DNA from: Dysgonamonadaceae bacterium
Lineage (GTDB): Bacteria; Bacteroidota; Bacteroidia; Bacteroidales; Dysgonomonadaceae
Length of the DNA stretch: 64,000 nucleotides
Assembly: GCA_031254645.1 (NCBI GenBank)
Contig: JAIRUA010000019.1
Location: 1 to 64,000 of the forward strand
Reading direction: 5' to 3'
The translations under genes were made by a program, and so were the position numbers. Below the pieces are notes generated by a model, which was not told the DNA's origin, searched no databases, and was given only the letters and a program-made list of their open reading frames with translations. Positions 27,906-37,349 of this stretch are shown piece after piece. Positions within the stretch are counted from its first letter, which is position 1, and the number at the start of each line of letters is the position of its first letter.

Positions 27906-29654
27906 TTAGTCAATAAATCCCGGATTTTGCTCCAATGGGAATGGCGTGTCCGCAGCTTGCAAGATGTTGCTGTTAGGAATTGGAAGAAGTCTGTTGTACT
28001 CCGTCCAAAAACGGTCTTGGCTAACTACGTTAGGATTACCGTTGGCTCCTGCCGGAAACGAAACAGATTGGAATACAGTGCTCAATGGTCTATCGTTCTC
28101 ATCACTGCCCCAACGGAGGAGTTCCCAGAAACGCAAGCCTTCACCAAAGAATTCTTTACGACGCTCCAGCTTCACTGCGTTGAACGTTGCAGGTACTGAT
28201 GTTAAGCCGGCACGGCTGCGAACTGCATCCAAATATGGTTGTGCAGCACCAGTGTTGCCAGCCCTGGCGTATAGCTCTGCGAGATTGAGGTATGCCTCTG
28301 CAATTCTGAAAATACGACGGTTGTTTGTCCAATTCAAATCTCTATCGCCACCTGTACCTACATTGTTGCCACGACGAGCAGCATACTTCCCATTGAACAA
28401 TCCCGTGTTTTGATATCCTGCCCAGCTATATTCGGGTGCCTGTCCAAAATTGATAACAGATACATCTCTGCGCAAGTCATTGGCATCAAAAATAGCATAC
28501 GCATCCGGACGCACAGTCATAAAACCCCAACCAAATACAAATCGCTGGTCAAAAGCCGGAACGAAATTGGCGTCTCCCGGATTGCCCCTGCCATTGCTGA
28601 TTGCCATGTTGTTATTGTCTCTAAAACTGGTGAATCGAGGTGTGTAATTACCTGATCCTCGCCAAGAGTCACCCCAAGTTTTACCCTGGTTTGTGTTGCT
28701 GGCCACTTCAAATACACTTTCGGTGCTGAACTCACCACCACCTGTCATGCCAACTACCGGGTCTTGTCCCAAGAATATCCACTCGAAATGATTGGTTGCT
28801 GCTGTTGGTCTGGGTATGCCATTACTATTTGGCTGGTGTCCTGTAAATTGCGTTGCACCATTAGGGATAGATGTTACCAAATCAAATTCAGGTTGAGCGA
28901 TAATTAGTTTCATATCGTCCAATATTTGTGCATATCTGGTTTCGTCTTGCATGTGAAGTATCACACGAGCTCTTACCATCATTGCCATAGATTTGTGCAC
29001 ACGACCACGGTCTACACCGTTGCGTGCTCTTGCCATTGGGAAATCAGATGAAGGTGTGTTGATTGCTGCGTTTAAGTCTTCCAAGATAAGGAGGTACATC
29101 TCATTTCTTGTGTGTTGCCTTGCAGCGAATGGTGGATTTGACCACGGCTCGGTAAAGTACGGGATATTTCCGTAGGCTTTCCATAAAAGGGATGTGTACC
29201 AGGCACGAAGTGTTAATACTTCTGCTCTTCTTTCTGCGAACCAGGCTTCAGGCACATTGTCCCTCACAGAGTTTAAGCCGTGAAGTGCTTCGTTTGCACG
29301 TCTCAGACCGGAGTAGTAGATGCTCCACCAACCTGTAACAGCCGATTGAGTAGAACTTGTTTCAAATCTTCCGGAACGATACATATGTGGCTGGTCGCCT
29401 GCTCCACCACCGGCAGATAAGAAGTTATCCGACATAACATCGAAGAACATATTCACCGGCATCCACTGTCCGCCGGCATAGTCGTCGAACAATAAAATTT
29501 GATAGACGCTGGTAATGTTTCTGTCCACAATATCTCTTGTTACCGCTCCACCTGCTACGATGTTTCCGGGAGGCGTGAGTGCCAAGAAGTCATCGCCGCA
29601 GGAAACTAAAAGCCCTGCCACTGCGATTGTTAGAATTAATATATATTTTTTCAT
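27906..29654 (-). CDS. SusD/RagB outer-membrane nutrient-binding lipoprotein
   Basis: A 582-residue lipoprotein with lipobox LVSC (Cys19) followed by GDD. The N-terminal SusD_N helices contain the WWSIYYSGLRRANEAL pattern, and TPR-like helices follow (AEVLTLRAWYTSLLWKAYG). The C-terminal RagB/SusD domain holds RIFRIAEAYLNLAELYARAG and the ending RLLPIPNSNI...QNPGF. SusD caps the SusC barrel and presents ligand to it. It lies 21 bp after susC and 10 bp before the lipoprotein gene, all in one operon. Confidence 0.95.
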   Translation of the reverse strand: MKKYILILTIAVAGLLVSCGDDFLALTPPGNIVAGGAVTRDIVDRNITSVYQILLFDDYAGGQWMPVNMFFDVMSDNFLSAGGGAGDQPHMYRSGRFETSSTQSAVTGWWSIYYSGLRRANEALHGLNSVRDNVPEAWFAERRAEVLTLRAWYTSLLWKAYGNIPYFTEPWSNPPFAARQHTRNEMYLLILEDLNAAINTPSSDFPMARARNGVDRGRVHKSMAMMVRARVILHMQDETRYAQILDDMKLIIAQPEFDLVTSIPNGATQFTGHQPNSNGIPRPTAATNHFEWIFLGQDPVVGMTGGGEFSTESVFEVASNTNQGKTWGDSWRGSGNYTPRFTSFRDNNNMAISNGRGNPGDANFVPAFDQRFVFGWGFMTVRPDAYAIFDANDLRRDVSVINFGQAPEYSWAGYQNTGLFNGKYAARRGNNVGTGGDRDLNWTNNRRIFRIAEAYLNLAELYARAGNTGAAQPYLDAVRSRAGLTSVPATFNAVKLERRKEFFGEGLRFWELLRWGSDENDRPLSTVFQSVSFPAGANGNPNVVSQDRFWTEYNRLLPIPNSNILQAADTPFPLEQNPGFID

Positions 29655-29675
29655 ACGTTTATTTTATTAGATGAA

Positions 29676-32600
29676 TTAGAATGTAACACCCAAACCAAAG
29701 TTCACTATACGCGCTTGTGGGTAATTACCCATTCGCGACACACCTATCATAGGGTTCGTACCGTTACCTGCACCAATTTCGGGGTCGAAACCGTTGAATT
29801 TAGTCCAAGTAACCAAGTTCTCGGCACCTACCCAAAGACGTAGTCTTTCGATGCTGGCGATGTTCGTGATGTTGCTTGGAAGCGTGTAGCCCAACTGAAT
29901 ATTTCTCAGACGGATGTATGATGCGTCTTGCAACCAAAGGTCAGATACACGCCAGTTGTTTTGGTCTGCAGCATCATGAAGACGTGGAATCCTGTTCGAC
30001 GTGCCTTCTCCGTGCCATCTGCCCATCCACCATGCGGGTCTGTTAGAAGTTGGAATGTCTCCACGACGAGTGATGTCGAAGATGTCAACGCCATATACTC
30101 CTTGAAAGAATATATTGAAATCAAAGCCTTTGTAATCTGCTGTGATGGTTGCGCCAAATGTCCAATCAGGAACTGGCTTGCCAATCATTTCACGGTCGCC
30201 CGGATCATTTATAGAACCGGCTGTAAGTTGTCCATCGCCATTCAAGTCCTTAAACATGGCATCTCCCGGAGAAATTCTATTTCCACCCGTTAACCCCATT
30301 CTGTCGTTGTACTCATCAGCCTGCGCTTGGTTCTGTGCGATGCCATCGAAGCGGAATCCATAGAAAAACGGATTGGGGAAGCCATTTGCTTGAAACAACA
30401 TATTCTGCAAACCAAGGGCAGCTTCACCACCCCAACTGTTTTGACCGCTTGCACTACCATAATGAACAACCGTATTTTTCACATACGATGCGTTGGCTCT
30501 AATGCCGATGCTGAGATCTCTAACAGGCGAGAAACGATAGCCTAAGTCGAACTCGACACCTTTGTTGTCAATAATACCTGCGTTTACAGTCGGCGCACTT
30601 TGCCCTACATAACCGGGTACGCCTGCTGCCTCGCGCAACATATTGGTTGTTCTCTTCGTAAACACATCTACCGTGAAGGTAAGAGCATTACGGAAGAATG
30701 CAAAATCTAAACCGTAGTTCGCCTGTGTACTCTCTTCCCATCTGATATCGGGGTTTGGCAGGCGTCCTGCACTCGCACCGAGTGATAGTTCATCGCTGAA
30801 GTAGAAGTTGTTTCCTGCATCCATCAATGCCAGATAGCGCCAGTCATCGATACGGTCGTTACCGTTAATCCCCCACGAGAAGCGCGGTCTCATTGTGTCG
30901 AACCAAACCGGCCTTGCATCTTGCAAGTATGGTTCATTCCATACGTTCCAAGCTAACGAGAACGAGGGGAAAGTGCCCCATTTGTTGTTCGCTCCAAATT
31001 TGTACGAACCGTCATGACGGATTGTTCCTTGGAAGATATAACGAGAGTCGTAGTCGTAGCTAATACGTCCGAAATACGAAGCGATAGCTGATGCAGCTCT
31101 ATTGCCGGAAACTGAGCGTCCGCCGGCGTTTTGGTCTGCCAACGAGTTATTGATAATAGCCAAATCAGGGTCGTATGCCAACAAGTTGCGTCCGGTACCA
31201 TTCATCCATCTGCGCACATAGTCACGCGCCGACTGCCCGGCAAGTAGCGTAAAGTTGTGCATTCCTTGCAGTTGGAAATTATACGTAAGTGTGTTAGAAA
31301 TCTCACGAGTAAAGCCACGGTTAAACTCCGAGCCTGCACTACTAAAACGTGGGTCTGAATCATCATTTGCCTGATCTGTTACATAGTCCGGAAAACGATG
31401 GCTGCGATTACCCCAGAAAGCAAGGTCGTAACCAAACTCTGAGCGGAATACCAAACCCGGCAATACACTCAATTCTCCCCAGAAGTTACCTACGAATTTG
31501 TCTTCGTTATCGAACGTCCTGCGTGGGCGAGTGTAAATTGCCAATGGGTTACGGATTTCTCTATATGCTCCCGGAGTAGGCCACAATACTCTTCCATCGC
31601 CATAAATCAATGCGAATGGTTGGTCTCGCAATAGCTGTTTACCATCTTCTTCATTCAAGAATGGGGAGTGGATAGGAGGCAGTACCAGCGCACTGGCAAG
31701 TGCTGAACCGAACACATTGTTGTTTCCACCGATAGCGCCATCGCCAATGCTATTGGCACGCGAGTAAGAGGTATTCACACCAACTCTGATACGATTCAGG
31801 AAGTTGCGAGATGTCTCTTTGAAGATAGTATAGTCGCTATTCATCCGGATTGTCCAACGGTCGTAGTTCGATGCGTTGTGGTTACCACCCATAATACCTT
31901 CGTGTACAAATCTACCAAGCGAAAGGAAGTATGCTCCGTCTTCGTTTCCACCTCTCACGCTCAACTGATGGCTCGTGATGGGGGCATTGTTATTGAATAC
32001 GTAGTCCTGCCAGTTTGTGTTTGGTGTAACACCGGATGCTACATCAGCAAAGTGCTGCGCCGTAAAAGGAAGTACTGCGCCGGCGTTCACTGCCATTTCG
32101 TTTTGCAGGGTCATATACTGTTCGCTGTTGAGCATAGGCAGTTGTCTTGCAACGTTTTGATAACCCAACGACATTTCGTAGTTGATTTTCGGTTTTCCTG
32201 CTGCACCTTTGTGCGTGGTAATCATAATAACTCCATTGCCTCCACGTGCACCAAAAATTGCCGCCGAAGCCGCATCTTTAAATACTTCGATGCTGGCAAT
32301 GTCGGCGGGGTTAATGTTCGAAAGACCACCCTCAACAATCATACCATCTACAACGAATAACGGACTGTTGTCACCCGTTGTTCCTACACCACGCACACGA
32401 ATAGACACGCTAGAGTTTGGCGCACCTGAGTTTTGCGCAATAGAAACACCCGCTACCTGACCTCTAAGCATTTGGTCGATACGAGTTGGCGAGGTTCTTT
32501 CAAAGTCTTCGCCTCTCACACTACTGATAGCAGCAGACACAACACTGCGACGCTGCACTCCGTAACCAATAACTATTAGATCATCAAGCATTTCACTGTC

Positions 32601-33224
32601 TTCCTTCAACAAAACATTCAATGTTTGCCCTGATGTAATGGTAAACTCTTGGGTAATGTGCCCAATATATGAGAACACCAACGCAGCACCCACAGGCACT
32701 TGTATAGTATAACCGCCATCCATATCGGTAGCCACTCCGGTTGTTGTTCCTTTAACAACAATTGTGGCTCCGATAATCGGCTCGCCAAAATCGTCGCTTA
32801 CCACACCGTGCACTGTTACATTCTGCTGCTGCCTAGCAGCTGACACAGAAGATGTTAAAATGGGGGGGGTAATTGTTTCGGCAACGAGCGGTTGCTCGAA
32901 CAAGAAAATTTTGTCGTCTTTTACCTCAAAGCCAATGCTGTGGGGCGACAACAACTCTGCCAATACCTGCGTAAGCTCGGCATCAGCCACATTAATACTC
33001 ACTGTTTTGTTCAAATCTACTGCCTCTTTGCTATAAGCTAAGGTGCAACCTGCCTGTTCGGCAACACTTTCCAAAACGGTTTTCAAATTTTGCCGGCTGT
33101 AATTCACACTCACTTTTCCTGCCGATGTAGCACTGATGCTAAGCAGAAAAAGCGATACAAGAATCACAAAACGCCTTTTCATTAGGATTCTTCCCATAGG
33201 TTGTGATATGTTTAAATTAGACAT
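29676..33224 (-). CDS. SusC-type TonB-dependent transporter with STN signalling domain
   Basis: A 1182-residue outer-membrane transporter. After the signal sequence (core about residues 16-35) comes an STN domain at about 38-110, a carboxypeptidase-regulatory-like domain at 136-207, a TonB-box-like LDDLIVIGYG at 213-222, a plug (about 225-330) and the beta barrel, ending IVNFGLGVTF. The STN domain is the part that talks to a FecR anti-sigma factor, and the fecR and ECF sigma genes lie directly upstream. The ATG at 33224 gives a 14-residue lead before MKRRFVILVSLF; starts at 33197 or 33182 are also possible. The substrate is unknown. Confidence 0.95.
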   Translation of the reverse strand: MSNLNISQPMGRILMKRRFVILVSLFLLSISATSAGKVSVNYSRQNLKTVLESVAEQAGCTLAYSKEAVDLNKTVSINVADAELTQVLAELLSPHSIGFEVKDDKIFLFEQPLVAETITPPILTSSVSAARQQQNVTVHGVVSDDFGEPIIGATIVVKGTTTGVATDMDGGYTIQVPVGAALVFSYIGHITQEFTITSGQTLNVLLKEDSEMLDDLIVIGYGVQRRSVVSAAISSVRGEDFERTSPTRIDQMLRGQVAGVSIAQNSGAPNSSVSIRVRGVGTTGDNSPLFVVDGMIVEGGLSNINPADIASIEVFKDAASAAIFGARGGNGVIMITTHKGAAGKPKINYEMSLGYQNVARQLPMLNSEQYMTLQNEMAVNAGAVLPFTAQHFADVASGVTPNTNWQDYVFNNNAPITSHQLSVRGGNEDGAYFLSLGRFVHEGIMGGNHNASNYDRWTIRMNSDYTIFKETSRNFLNRIRVGVNTSYSRANSIGDGAIGGNNNVFGSALASALVLPPIHSPFLNEEDGKQLLRDQPFALIYGDGRVLWPTPGAYREIRNPLAIYTRPRRTFDNEDKFVGNFWGELSVLPGLVFRSEFGYDLAFWGNRSHRFPDYVTDQANDDSDPRFSSAGSEFNRGFTREISNTLTYNFQLQGMHNFTLLAGQSARDYVRRWMNGTGRNLLAYDPDLAIINNSLADQNAGGRSVSGNRAASAIASYFGRISYDYDSRYIFQGTIRHDGSYKFGANNKWGTFPSFSLAWNVWNEPYLQDARPVWFDTMRPRFSWGINGNDRIDDWRYLALMDAGNNFYFSDELSLGASAGRLPNPDIRWEESTQANYGLDFAFFRNALTFTVDVFTKRTTNMLREAAGVPGYVGQSAPTVNAGIIDNKGVEFDLGYRFSPVRDLSIGIRANASYVKNTVVHYGSASGQNSWGGEAALGLQNMLFQANGFPNPFFYGFRFDGIAQNQAQADEYNDRMGLTGGNRISPGDAMFKDLNGDGQLTAGSINDPGDREMIGKPVPDWTFGATITADYKGFDFNIFFQGVYGVDIFDITRRGDIPTSNRPAWWMGRWHGEGTSNRIPRLHDAADQNNWRVSDLWLQDASYIRLRNIQLGYTLPSNITNIASIERLRLWVGAENLVTWTKFNGFDPEIGAGNGTNPMIGVSRMGNYPQARIVNFGLGVTF

Positions 33225-33540
33225 TAAATAAAATAGTTTTTATTTTTTACTTTTAACTTTATATATAAACACACAGGGAATTAAAAAGGATTAGTTGGGG
33301 TATAAAATTTAACATTAAAATGTGTTTTTATTTTTCGTATTTCAATAGGAGATATACTGGCATAAGAAGTCATTTTGGACATATTGCTATACATTTGAAT
33401 AGAACAAATAGAATAAAATAGTGCAAATTAACATTAAAACAAGAAGAATAACAGAAGAATGTTTTTCAAATGGAAGAATAAAGTTTTTTATAAAAAATTA
33501 GATGACAAGAATAACGATTTAGAATAAACTTCAAAGCTCT
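33225..33540. promoter_or_regulatory. susC upstream region with direct repeats, 316 bp
   Basis: This AT-rich gap between fecR and susC has no gene. The 12-mer TTAACATTAAAA occurs twice, at 33309-33320 and 33428-33439, in the same orientation. No TAnnTTTG match is seen for susC, which agrees with transcription by the alternative ECF sigma factor. Confidence 0.4.
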
Positions 33541-34530
33541 CTAATTCAAGAAAACCTCAATACTATCCCCTACTCTTTTGAATTTTACAGGAGCAATGAT
33601 CTGCATTTCATCTAAAATGCCTTCCAACGTTTTTTGTCGTGTAGTGAGCGTATAGGAGTAGTTGAATACATTGTTTTTCTTCACATCGAAACGAACATCG
33701 AATCTGCGTTCTAATAGTTCGAGAACACTCATCAACGGCATATCGTCCATAAAAATAACATCGTTTTTCCACAACGATTTATTTGATGGACGCGCCAACA
33801 TTGTTATGCGCGATTCGCCCGTATTCCGGTTATAAATAATCTCTTGACCGGGCGTAATGGGATAACTGCTTGTGGAGGTATTGAATATAATTTTACCTTT
33901 GTCGAGCGTTACAATCATATCATCGCTATTCTCGTAGGCGTTTATATTAAATGACGTGCCAAGCACTTTCACATTCGTATTACCAGAATGCACCGTAAAC
34001 GGACGACGATGATTGGTCGCAATATTAAAATAGGCTTCGCCCTGTAGATAAACATCACGCTTGCGCAAACCGAACTTTTTGGGGTAACGAATTTTCGTAC
34101 CGGAATTTAAGTGCACTTCGCTGCCATCGTGAAACAAAATACGAGCTTTTTCGCCATTCGGAATAAAAATTTCAGCATAAGTGGGCGTGCCAAAAATGTG
34201 GATATGCGAATTTAGATAGATACCAAATCCTACTATTATAACAAACGGAACCAACGCTACCGCTATACGTAAAAGCACTCTTTTTAGCCGTTTTTCTTGA
34301 ATGGTTTTATGAATTTTAGACAGAATAAATCGCGATTTATATGGAGAAATTTCGGGCACAGGCTCCTCCTCCATCAGATAGATATCCCTATCAATCATTT
34401 CAGACAAGCATTCTTGCCCTTCTATGGACGAGGAAAACCAGTCAATAGCCAACTTCGCATCTTTCCGCGAAGCAGTGCCATTGATTACTTTTTCACAAAT
34501 TCTCGTGTTATCGGGCTTTGTTTCTGACAT
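33541..34530 (-). CDS. FecR-family anti-sigma factor
   Basis: A 329-residue inner-membrane protein. The N-terminal cytoplasmic part (1-80) would bind the sigma factor. A membrane span lies at about 86-106. The periplasmic FecR domain runs from about 118 to 215, with IPNGEKARILFHDGSEVHLN and KKFGLRKRDVYLQGEAYF. The DUF4974 STN-like end covers about 258-327 (LMSVLELLERRFDVRFDVK). It passes the signal from the STN domain of the SusC transporter to the ECF sigma factor. The order sigma, fecR, susC, susD on one strand is the standard layout. Confidence 0.95.
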   Translation of the reverse strand: MSETKPDNTRICEKVINGTASRKDAKLAIDWFSSSIEGQECLSEMIDRDIYLMEEEPVPEISPYKSRFILSKIHKTIQEKRLKRVLLRIAVALVPFVIIVGFGIYLNSHIHIFGTPTYAEIFIPNGEKARILFHDGSEVHLNSGTKIRYPKKFGLRKRDVYLQGEAYFNIATNHRRPFTVHSGNTNVKVLGTSFNINAYENSDDMIVTLDKGKIIFNTSTSSYPITPGQEIIYNRNTGESRITMLARPSNKSLWKNDVIFMDDMPLMSVLELLERRFDVRFDVKKNNVFNYSYTLTTRQKTLEGILDEMQIIAPVKFKRVGDSIEVFLN

Positions 34531-34661
34531 TGTTATTACTTAAACGGCATTTAAACCGGTTGTTCAAAATTCCTCATTGCATTTGTTAGACACCTAAAAC
34601 AGAAAAAATATGAGTCAAAAACGAAGAAAGTTTCTTATAAATGTTGAATCTCATTCTACTA

Positions 34662-34691
34662 TTTGGCTTCGCCGATTTTCAATTCTCGCAA
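34662..34691. repeat. Family F short repeat (copy 1)
   Basis: TTTGGCTTCGCCGATTTTC followed by AATTCTCGCAA, in the 200-bp gap between fecR and the sigma gene. A near-identical 29-mer lies at 41264-41292, and shorter relatives lie at 35319 and 44867. Confidence 0.6.
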
Positions 34692-34730
34692 TGGCATAAT
34701 CAAAGTAAACTTTGCTTCTGCTCATTTTGC

Positions 34731-35309
34731 TTAACGAAATAGTTCAATTTTATTCCTCCGAAAGTAATCACGTAACATTTTTATCGACTCTTGATAGTGC
34801 GATTTCACGGTGTGCACCGAAAGTCCCATTTGGATGGCAATATCTTGATTTCCAAAACCCTGTTCTATTTTCAATTTGCACACTTCTCGTTTTTGTGGCG
34901 GAAGAGTGTCAATACCTTTTCGCAAAAAATCGGATAATTGTACTTCTTCCAACTGCTTCAAAAATTCGGAATTATCGGACATTTCACTTTGCGCGTTGAT
35001 ATAGTGAATGGAGATAACATCCTTATAGTTACGGATTTGATTGAGAATATAGTTTTTGGTCATTGTGTAGAGGTAGTTTTTGAGGTTTACCTCTATTTCG
35101 ATATCTTTGGTTACTTCCCACAGCTTTACAAACACGTGTTGAACAGCATCTTCTGCCATTGGCACATTTTTCAGATACCTCAATGCCAACTGATACAAAT
35201 AGGCGTGATACTTTTGGTATATGACTGAAAACGCCGCCTCGTCCCTCTTCTTGACCAAGAGAAACAAGGCGTGATCTTCATTTCGAGTATAGGTTGTAAA
35301 ATCGCTCAT
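34731..35309 (-). CDS. ECF-type RNA polymerase sigma factor
   Basis: A 192-residue sigma-70 family protein of the Bacteroidetes FecI-like group. Region 2 lies at about 20-90 (AAFSVIYQKYHAYLYQLALR, then AEDAVQHVFVKLWE). Region 4 lies at about 128-185, with the helix-turn-helix FGNQDIAIQMGLSVHTVKSH. It should direct transcription of the STN-SusC operon when released by the FecR protein encoded next. The gap to fecR is 200 bp, longer than usual, and holds a family F repeat. Confidence 0.95.
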   Translation of the reverse strand: MSDFTTYTRNEDHALFLLVKKRDEAAFSVIYQKYHAYLYQLALRYLKNVPMAEDAVQHVFVKLWEVTKDIEIEVNLKNYLYTMTKNYILNQIRNYKDVISIHYINAQSEMSDNSEFLKQLEEVQLSDFLRKGIDTLPPQKREVCKLKIEQGFGNQDIAIQMGLSVHTVKSHYQESIKMLRDYFRRNKIELFR

Positions 35310-35311
35310 CT

Positions 35312-35362
35312 TTTGATATTTGGCTTCGCCGATATTGCGAAGTGAAACGAGCTAATATCAAA
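35312..35362. terminator. Hairpin with family F core at the 3' end of the SRPBCC gene
   Basis: Arms TTTGATATT (35312-35320) and AATATCAAA (35354-35362) enclose a family F core TTTGGCTTCGCCGATATTG. The second arm overlaps the stop codon of the SRPBCC gene. It may end transcription of the pyrE-SRPBCC operon. Confidence 0.5.
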
Positions 35363-35780
35363 TTAATTCATCATACGGCAACGCCGCCAATGTACTTGAA
35401 ATTTTTTCCACCGCTTCTTTCATCGGCTTTTCAACCACACCTTTAATAAAAGGATTGAGTTCGGCACGAACGGTTAATCGCAGTGCTGTTTCGTTTTCTT
35501 CTTTTGCTACAAGTTGTATCCATAGAGAAACATTAAACGGCATTCCTTCCGATTTAAATTTTATCAATTTATTCGTCTCGCGTTCTACGACTACAAATTT
35601 CACATTTCCTATCAGATCTACTCGAAAGGAAATGCTATCGGTATCAAATGTGAAGTCTTTGATTTTATCTTCAGGCAACTGGTTTTTTGCCAGTTCCAGC
35701 TTGTTTAAATCGGATAATACCCGATATACGTCCGCATCACTGTGCGGTATCATTTTTACGTCGCTTGTAAATTCTGTCAT
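35358..35780 (-). CDS. SRPBCC (START-like) family protein
   Basis: A 140-residue protein with the SRPBCC pattern: an N-terminal strand followed by DADVYRVLSDLNKLELAKN, curved strands (ISFRVDLIGNVKFVVVERE, then SLWIQLVAKEENETALRLTV), and a long C-terminal helix MKEAVEKISSTLAAL. The fold binds hydrophobic ligands in other families, but nothing is known for this one. It follows pyrE on the same strand, a conserved Bacteroidales neighbour. A strong hairpin (35800-35852) lies between the two genes. Confidence 0.75.
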   Translation of the reverse strand: MTEFTSDVKMIPHSDADVYRVLSDLNKLELAKNQLPEDKIKDFTFDTDSISFRVDLIGNVKFVVVERETNKLIKFKSEGMPFNVSLWIQLVAKEENETALRLTVRAELNPFIKGVVEKPMKEAVEKISSTLAALPYDELI

Positions 35781-35799
35781 CTTTTTCTTTTTGGTTTAA

Positions 35800-35852
35800 G
35801 GTTTAAATATTTAAAGTTTAAGGTCGGAGCTTGAACTTTAAATATTTAAACC
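35800..35852. repeat. 23-bp-arm hairpin built from TTTAAA words
   Basis: Left arm 35800-35822 and right arm 35830-35852 pair over 23 positions with one G-T pair and a 7-base loop. Both arms reiterate GGTTTAA and TTTAAA. It occupies the pyrE-SRPBCC gap. Confidence 0.85.
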
Positions 35853-35869
35853 TTAAGCTCTTAAACTAG

Positions 35870-36502
35870 TTAAATACCCCATTTACTTGGATTTTTACGC
35901 CAATCTTGCAGCGTAGCCAATTCCGATTCATCAATATAGTTTGTAGCAAGCGCTTCTTCCAAAATGGCGTCATAGTTACAAAGCGTGATTAATTCCACGT
36001 TTGCTTTGCTCATTTTTTCTTCTGCAACGGGGAAACCGTAAGTAAAAATCGCCACCATCCCTTGTACTTCGGCGCCGTTTTCACGAATTGCTTCTACCGC
36101 TTTCAAACTGCTCCCGCCGGTAGAAACAAGATCTTCGATGACTACCACTTTTTGTTTCGGTTTCAAATCACCTTCGATAAGATTTTCCATTCCGTGTCCT
36201 TTGGGCGTGGCGCGTACATAAACGAACGGCAAACCGAGCGCATCGGCAACTATGGCACCGGACGCAATGGCTCCGGTGGCAACGCCTGCAATGGCTTCTA
36301 CATCGGGATATCTTTCGAGAATGATGCGTGCAAATTCCACTTTCAAGAAGTTGCGTATGGCGGGATAAGACATCAGTTTTCTGTTGTCGCAATAAATTGG
36401 TGATTTCCAGCCTGATGCCCATGTAAATAGGTTTGACGGCTGAAGTTTTACCGCTTTTATTTTTAATAATTGTTCGGCTGTTCGTTTTTCTAAAATTCCC
36501 AT
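35870..36502 (-). CDS. pyrE: Orotate phosphoribosyltransferase
   Basis: A 210-residue enzyme that joins orotate to PRPP, giving OMP in pyrimidine synthesis. The PRPP-binding motif VVVIEDLVSTGGSS is at about 119-132. The flexible catalytic loop has RATPKGHGMENLIEG (98-112). The substrate-binding FTWASGWKSPIYCDNR is at 26-41. Length and motifs are all normal. A -7 promoter match (TATTTTTG) lies 29 bp upstream on this strand. Confidence 0.96.
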   Translation of the reverse strand: MGILEKRTAEQLLKIKAVKLQPSNLFTWASGWKSPIYCDNRKLMSYPAIRNFLKVEFARIILERYPDVEAIAGVATGAIASGAIVADALGLPFVYVRATPKGHGMENLIEGDLKPKQKVVVIEDLVSTGGSSLKAVEAIRENGAEVQGMVAIFTYGFPVAEEKMSKANVELITLCNYDAILEEALATNYIDESELATLQDWRKNPSKWGI

Positions 36503-36530
36503 ATTTGTTCTGACTATTTTTTGTTTTTTG

Positions 36531-36538
36531 CAAAAATA
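36531..36538 (-). promoter_or_regulatory. -7 promoter element of pyrE
   Basis: The minus strand reads TATTTTTG, matching TAnnTTTG, 28 bp before the pyrE start codon. Confidence 0.45.
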
Positions 36539-36583
36539 CTACTTTTTAGATGAATATCGAATCTTTTTTTCTGAAAAAACATC

Positions 36584-37300
36584 TTAAAGTACCTGTCCAA
36601 TCGCGGCAACACTAATTTTCAAATTGTTGCATTCCTGTAAAGCTACGCCGCACGCTTCCAACGTGGAGCCGGTGGTAATAATGTCGTCCACCAAAAGAAT
36701 GTGTTTGTTTTCGAATTGTCCGGGATTTTTTACGTCGAAAATTTCTTTTACGTTTTCCCAACGGCGCGATTTGTCAAGTTTCGTTTGCGTAGGATTATGA
36801 ATGGTACGGACAAGGTTTTCGGTTGATATAGAAATGGAAGTGGCTTCGGATAATCCTTTTGCAATCATTTCGGCTTGATTATAACCTCGCTGTTTTAATT
36901 TTTTCTGATGCAACGGAACGGGAACAATTATATCAATCGGTTGTAAGAAGTCGCTTCCGCGAAGATCTTCGCCGTACATTTTTCCTAACAGAACGCCAAT
37001 ATCGTCTCGATTTCTGTATTTGAGATATTGCATCATCGGCGCAAGCACGCCTTTTTTGGAATATAAACAAAACGATGCGATTCGCTCGAATGGCATTCTG
37101 CCTGCCATTAGCATTTCGAGAGCATTGTCCGTTTCTTTGAAATTATTGGTTTTCGGTAGCTTGAAAATACATTTTAGACAGATGCATTTTTCTTGTACGA
37201 GTAGTTTGTCGCCACAGGATACGCATACTTGTGGGAAAAAGAGATGGGAAAATTGCCTTAGGGCGAACATTGTTTCGCAGGATAACGCAGTTAGTTTCAT
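36584..37300 (-). CDS. ComF family phosphoribosyltransferase-like protein
   Basis: A 238-residue protein. An N-terminal zinc-ribbon-like part has Cys26, Cys29, Cys39, Cys41 and Cys44 (CVSCG, then CICLKC). A type I phosphoribosyltransferase domain follows, with VDDIITTGST at about 204-213 and PLHQKKLKQRGYNQAE before it. ComF is needed for DNA uptake in competent bacteria, but homologues such as GntX are widespread and the enzymatic role is unclear. It is followed on the opposite side of a palindrome by recX, with pyrE downstream; there is no sign of a competence operon. Confidence 0.88.
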   Translation of the reverse strand: MKLTALSCETMFALRQFSHLFFPQVCVSCGDKLLVQEKCICLKCIFKLPKTNNFKETDNALEMLMAGRMPFERIASFCLYSKKGVLAPMMQYLKYRNRDDIGVLLGKMYGEDLRGSDFLQPIDIIVPVPLHQKKLKQRGYNQAEMIAKGLSEATSISISTENLVRTIHNPTQTKLDKSRRWENVKEIFDVKNPGQFENKHILLVDDIITTGSTLEACGVALQECNNLKISVAAIGQVL

Positions 37301-37317
37301 CTTTTCGGCTGTTTACG

Positions 37318-37349
37318 TTGTAGAGACGTGGCGCACCGCGTCTCTACAA
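37318..37349. repeat. Palindrome TTGTAGAGACG...CGTCTCTACAA
   Basis: Arms TTGTAGAGACG and CGTCTCTACAA separated by 10 bases lie between the comF start and the recX stop. Similar GTAGAGACG palindromes are familiar dispersed repeats in Bacteroidetes and cyanobacteria. Only one copy is in this window. Confidence 0.75.

Noticed and set aside
33541-35309. Frameshift or gene loss in the long sigma-fecR gap
   Set aside because: Both genes are full-length with all domains, and the 200-bp gap has no remnant of coding sequence.
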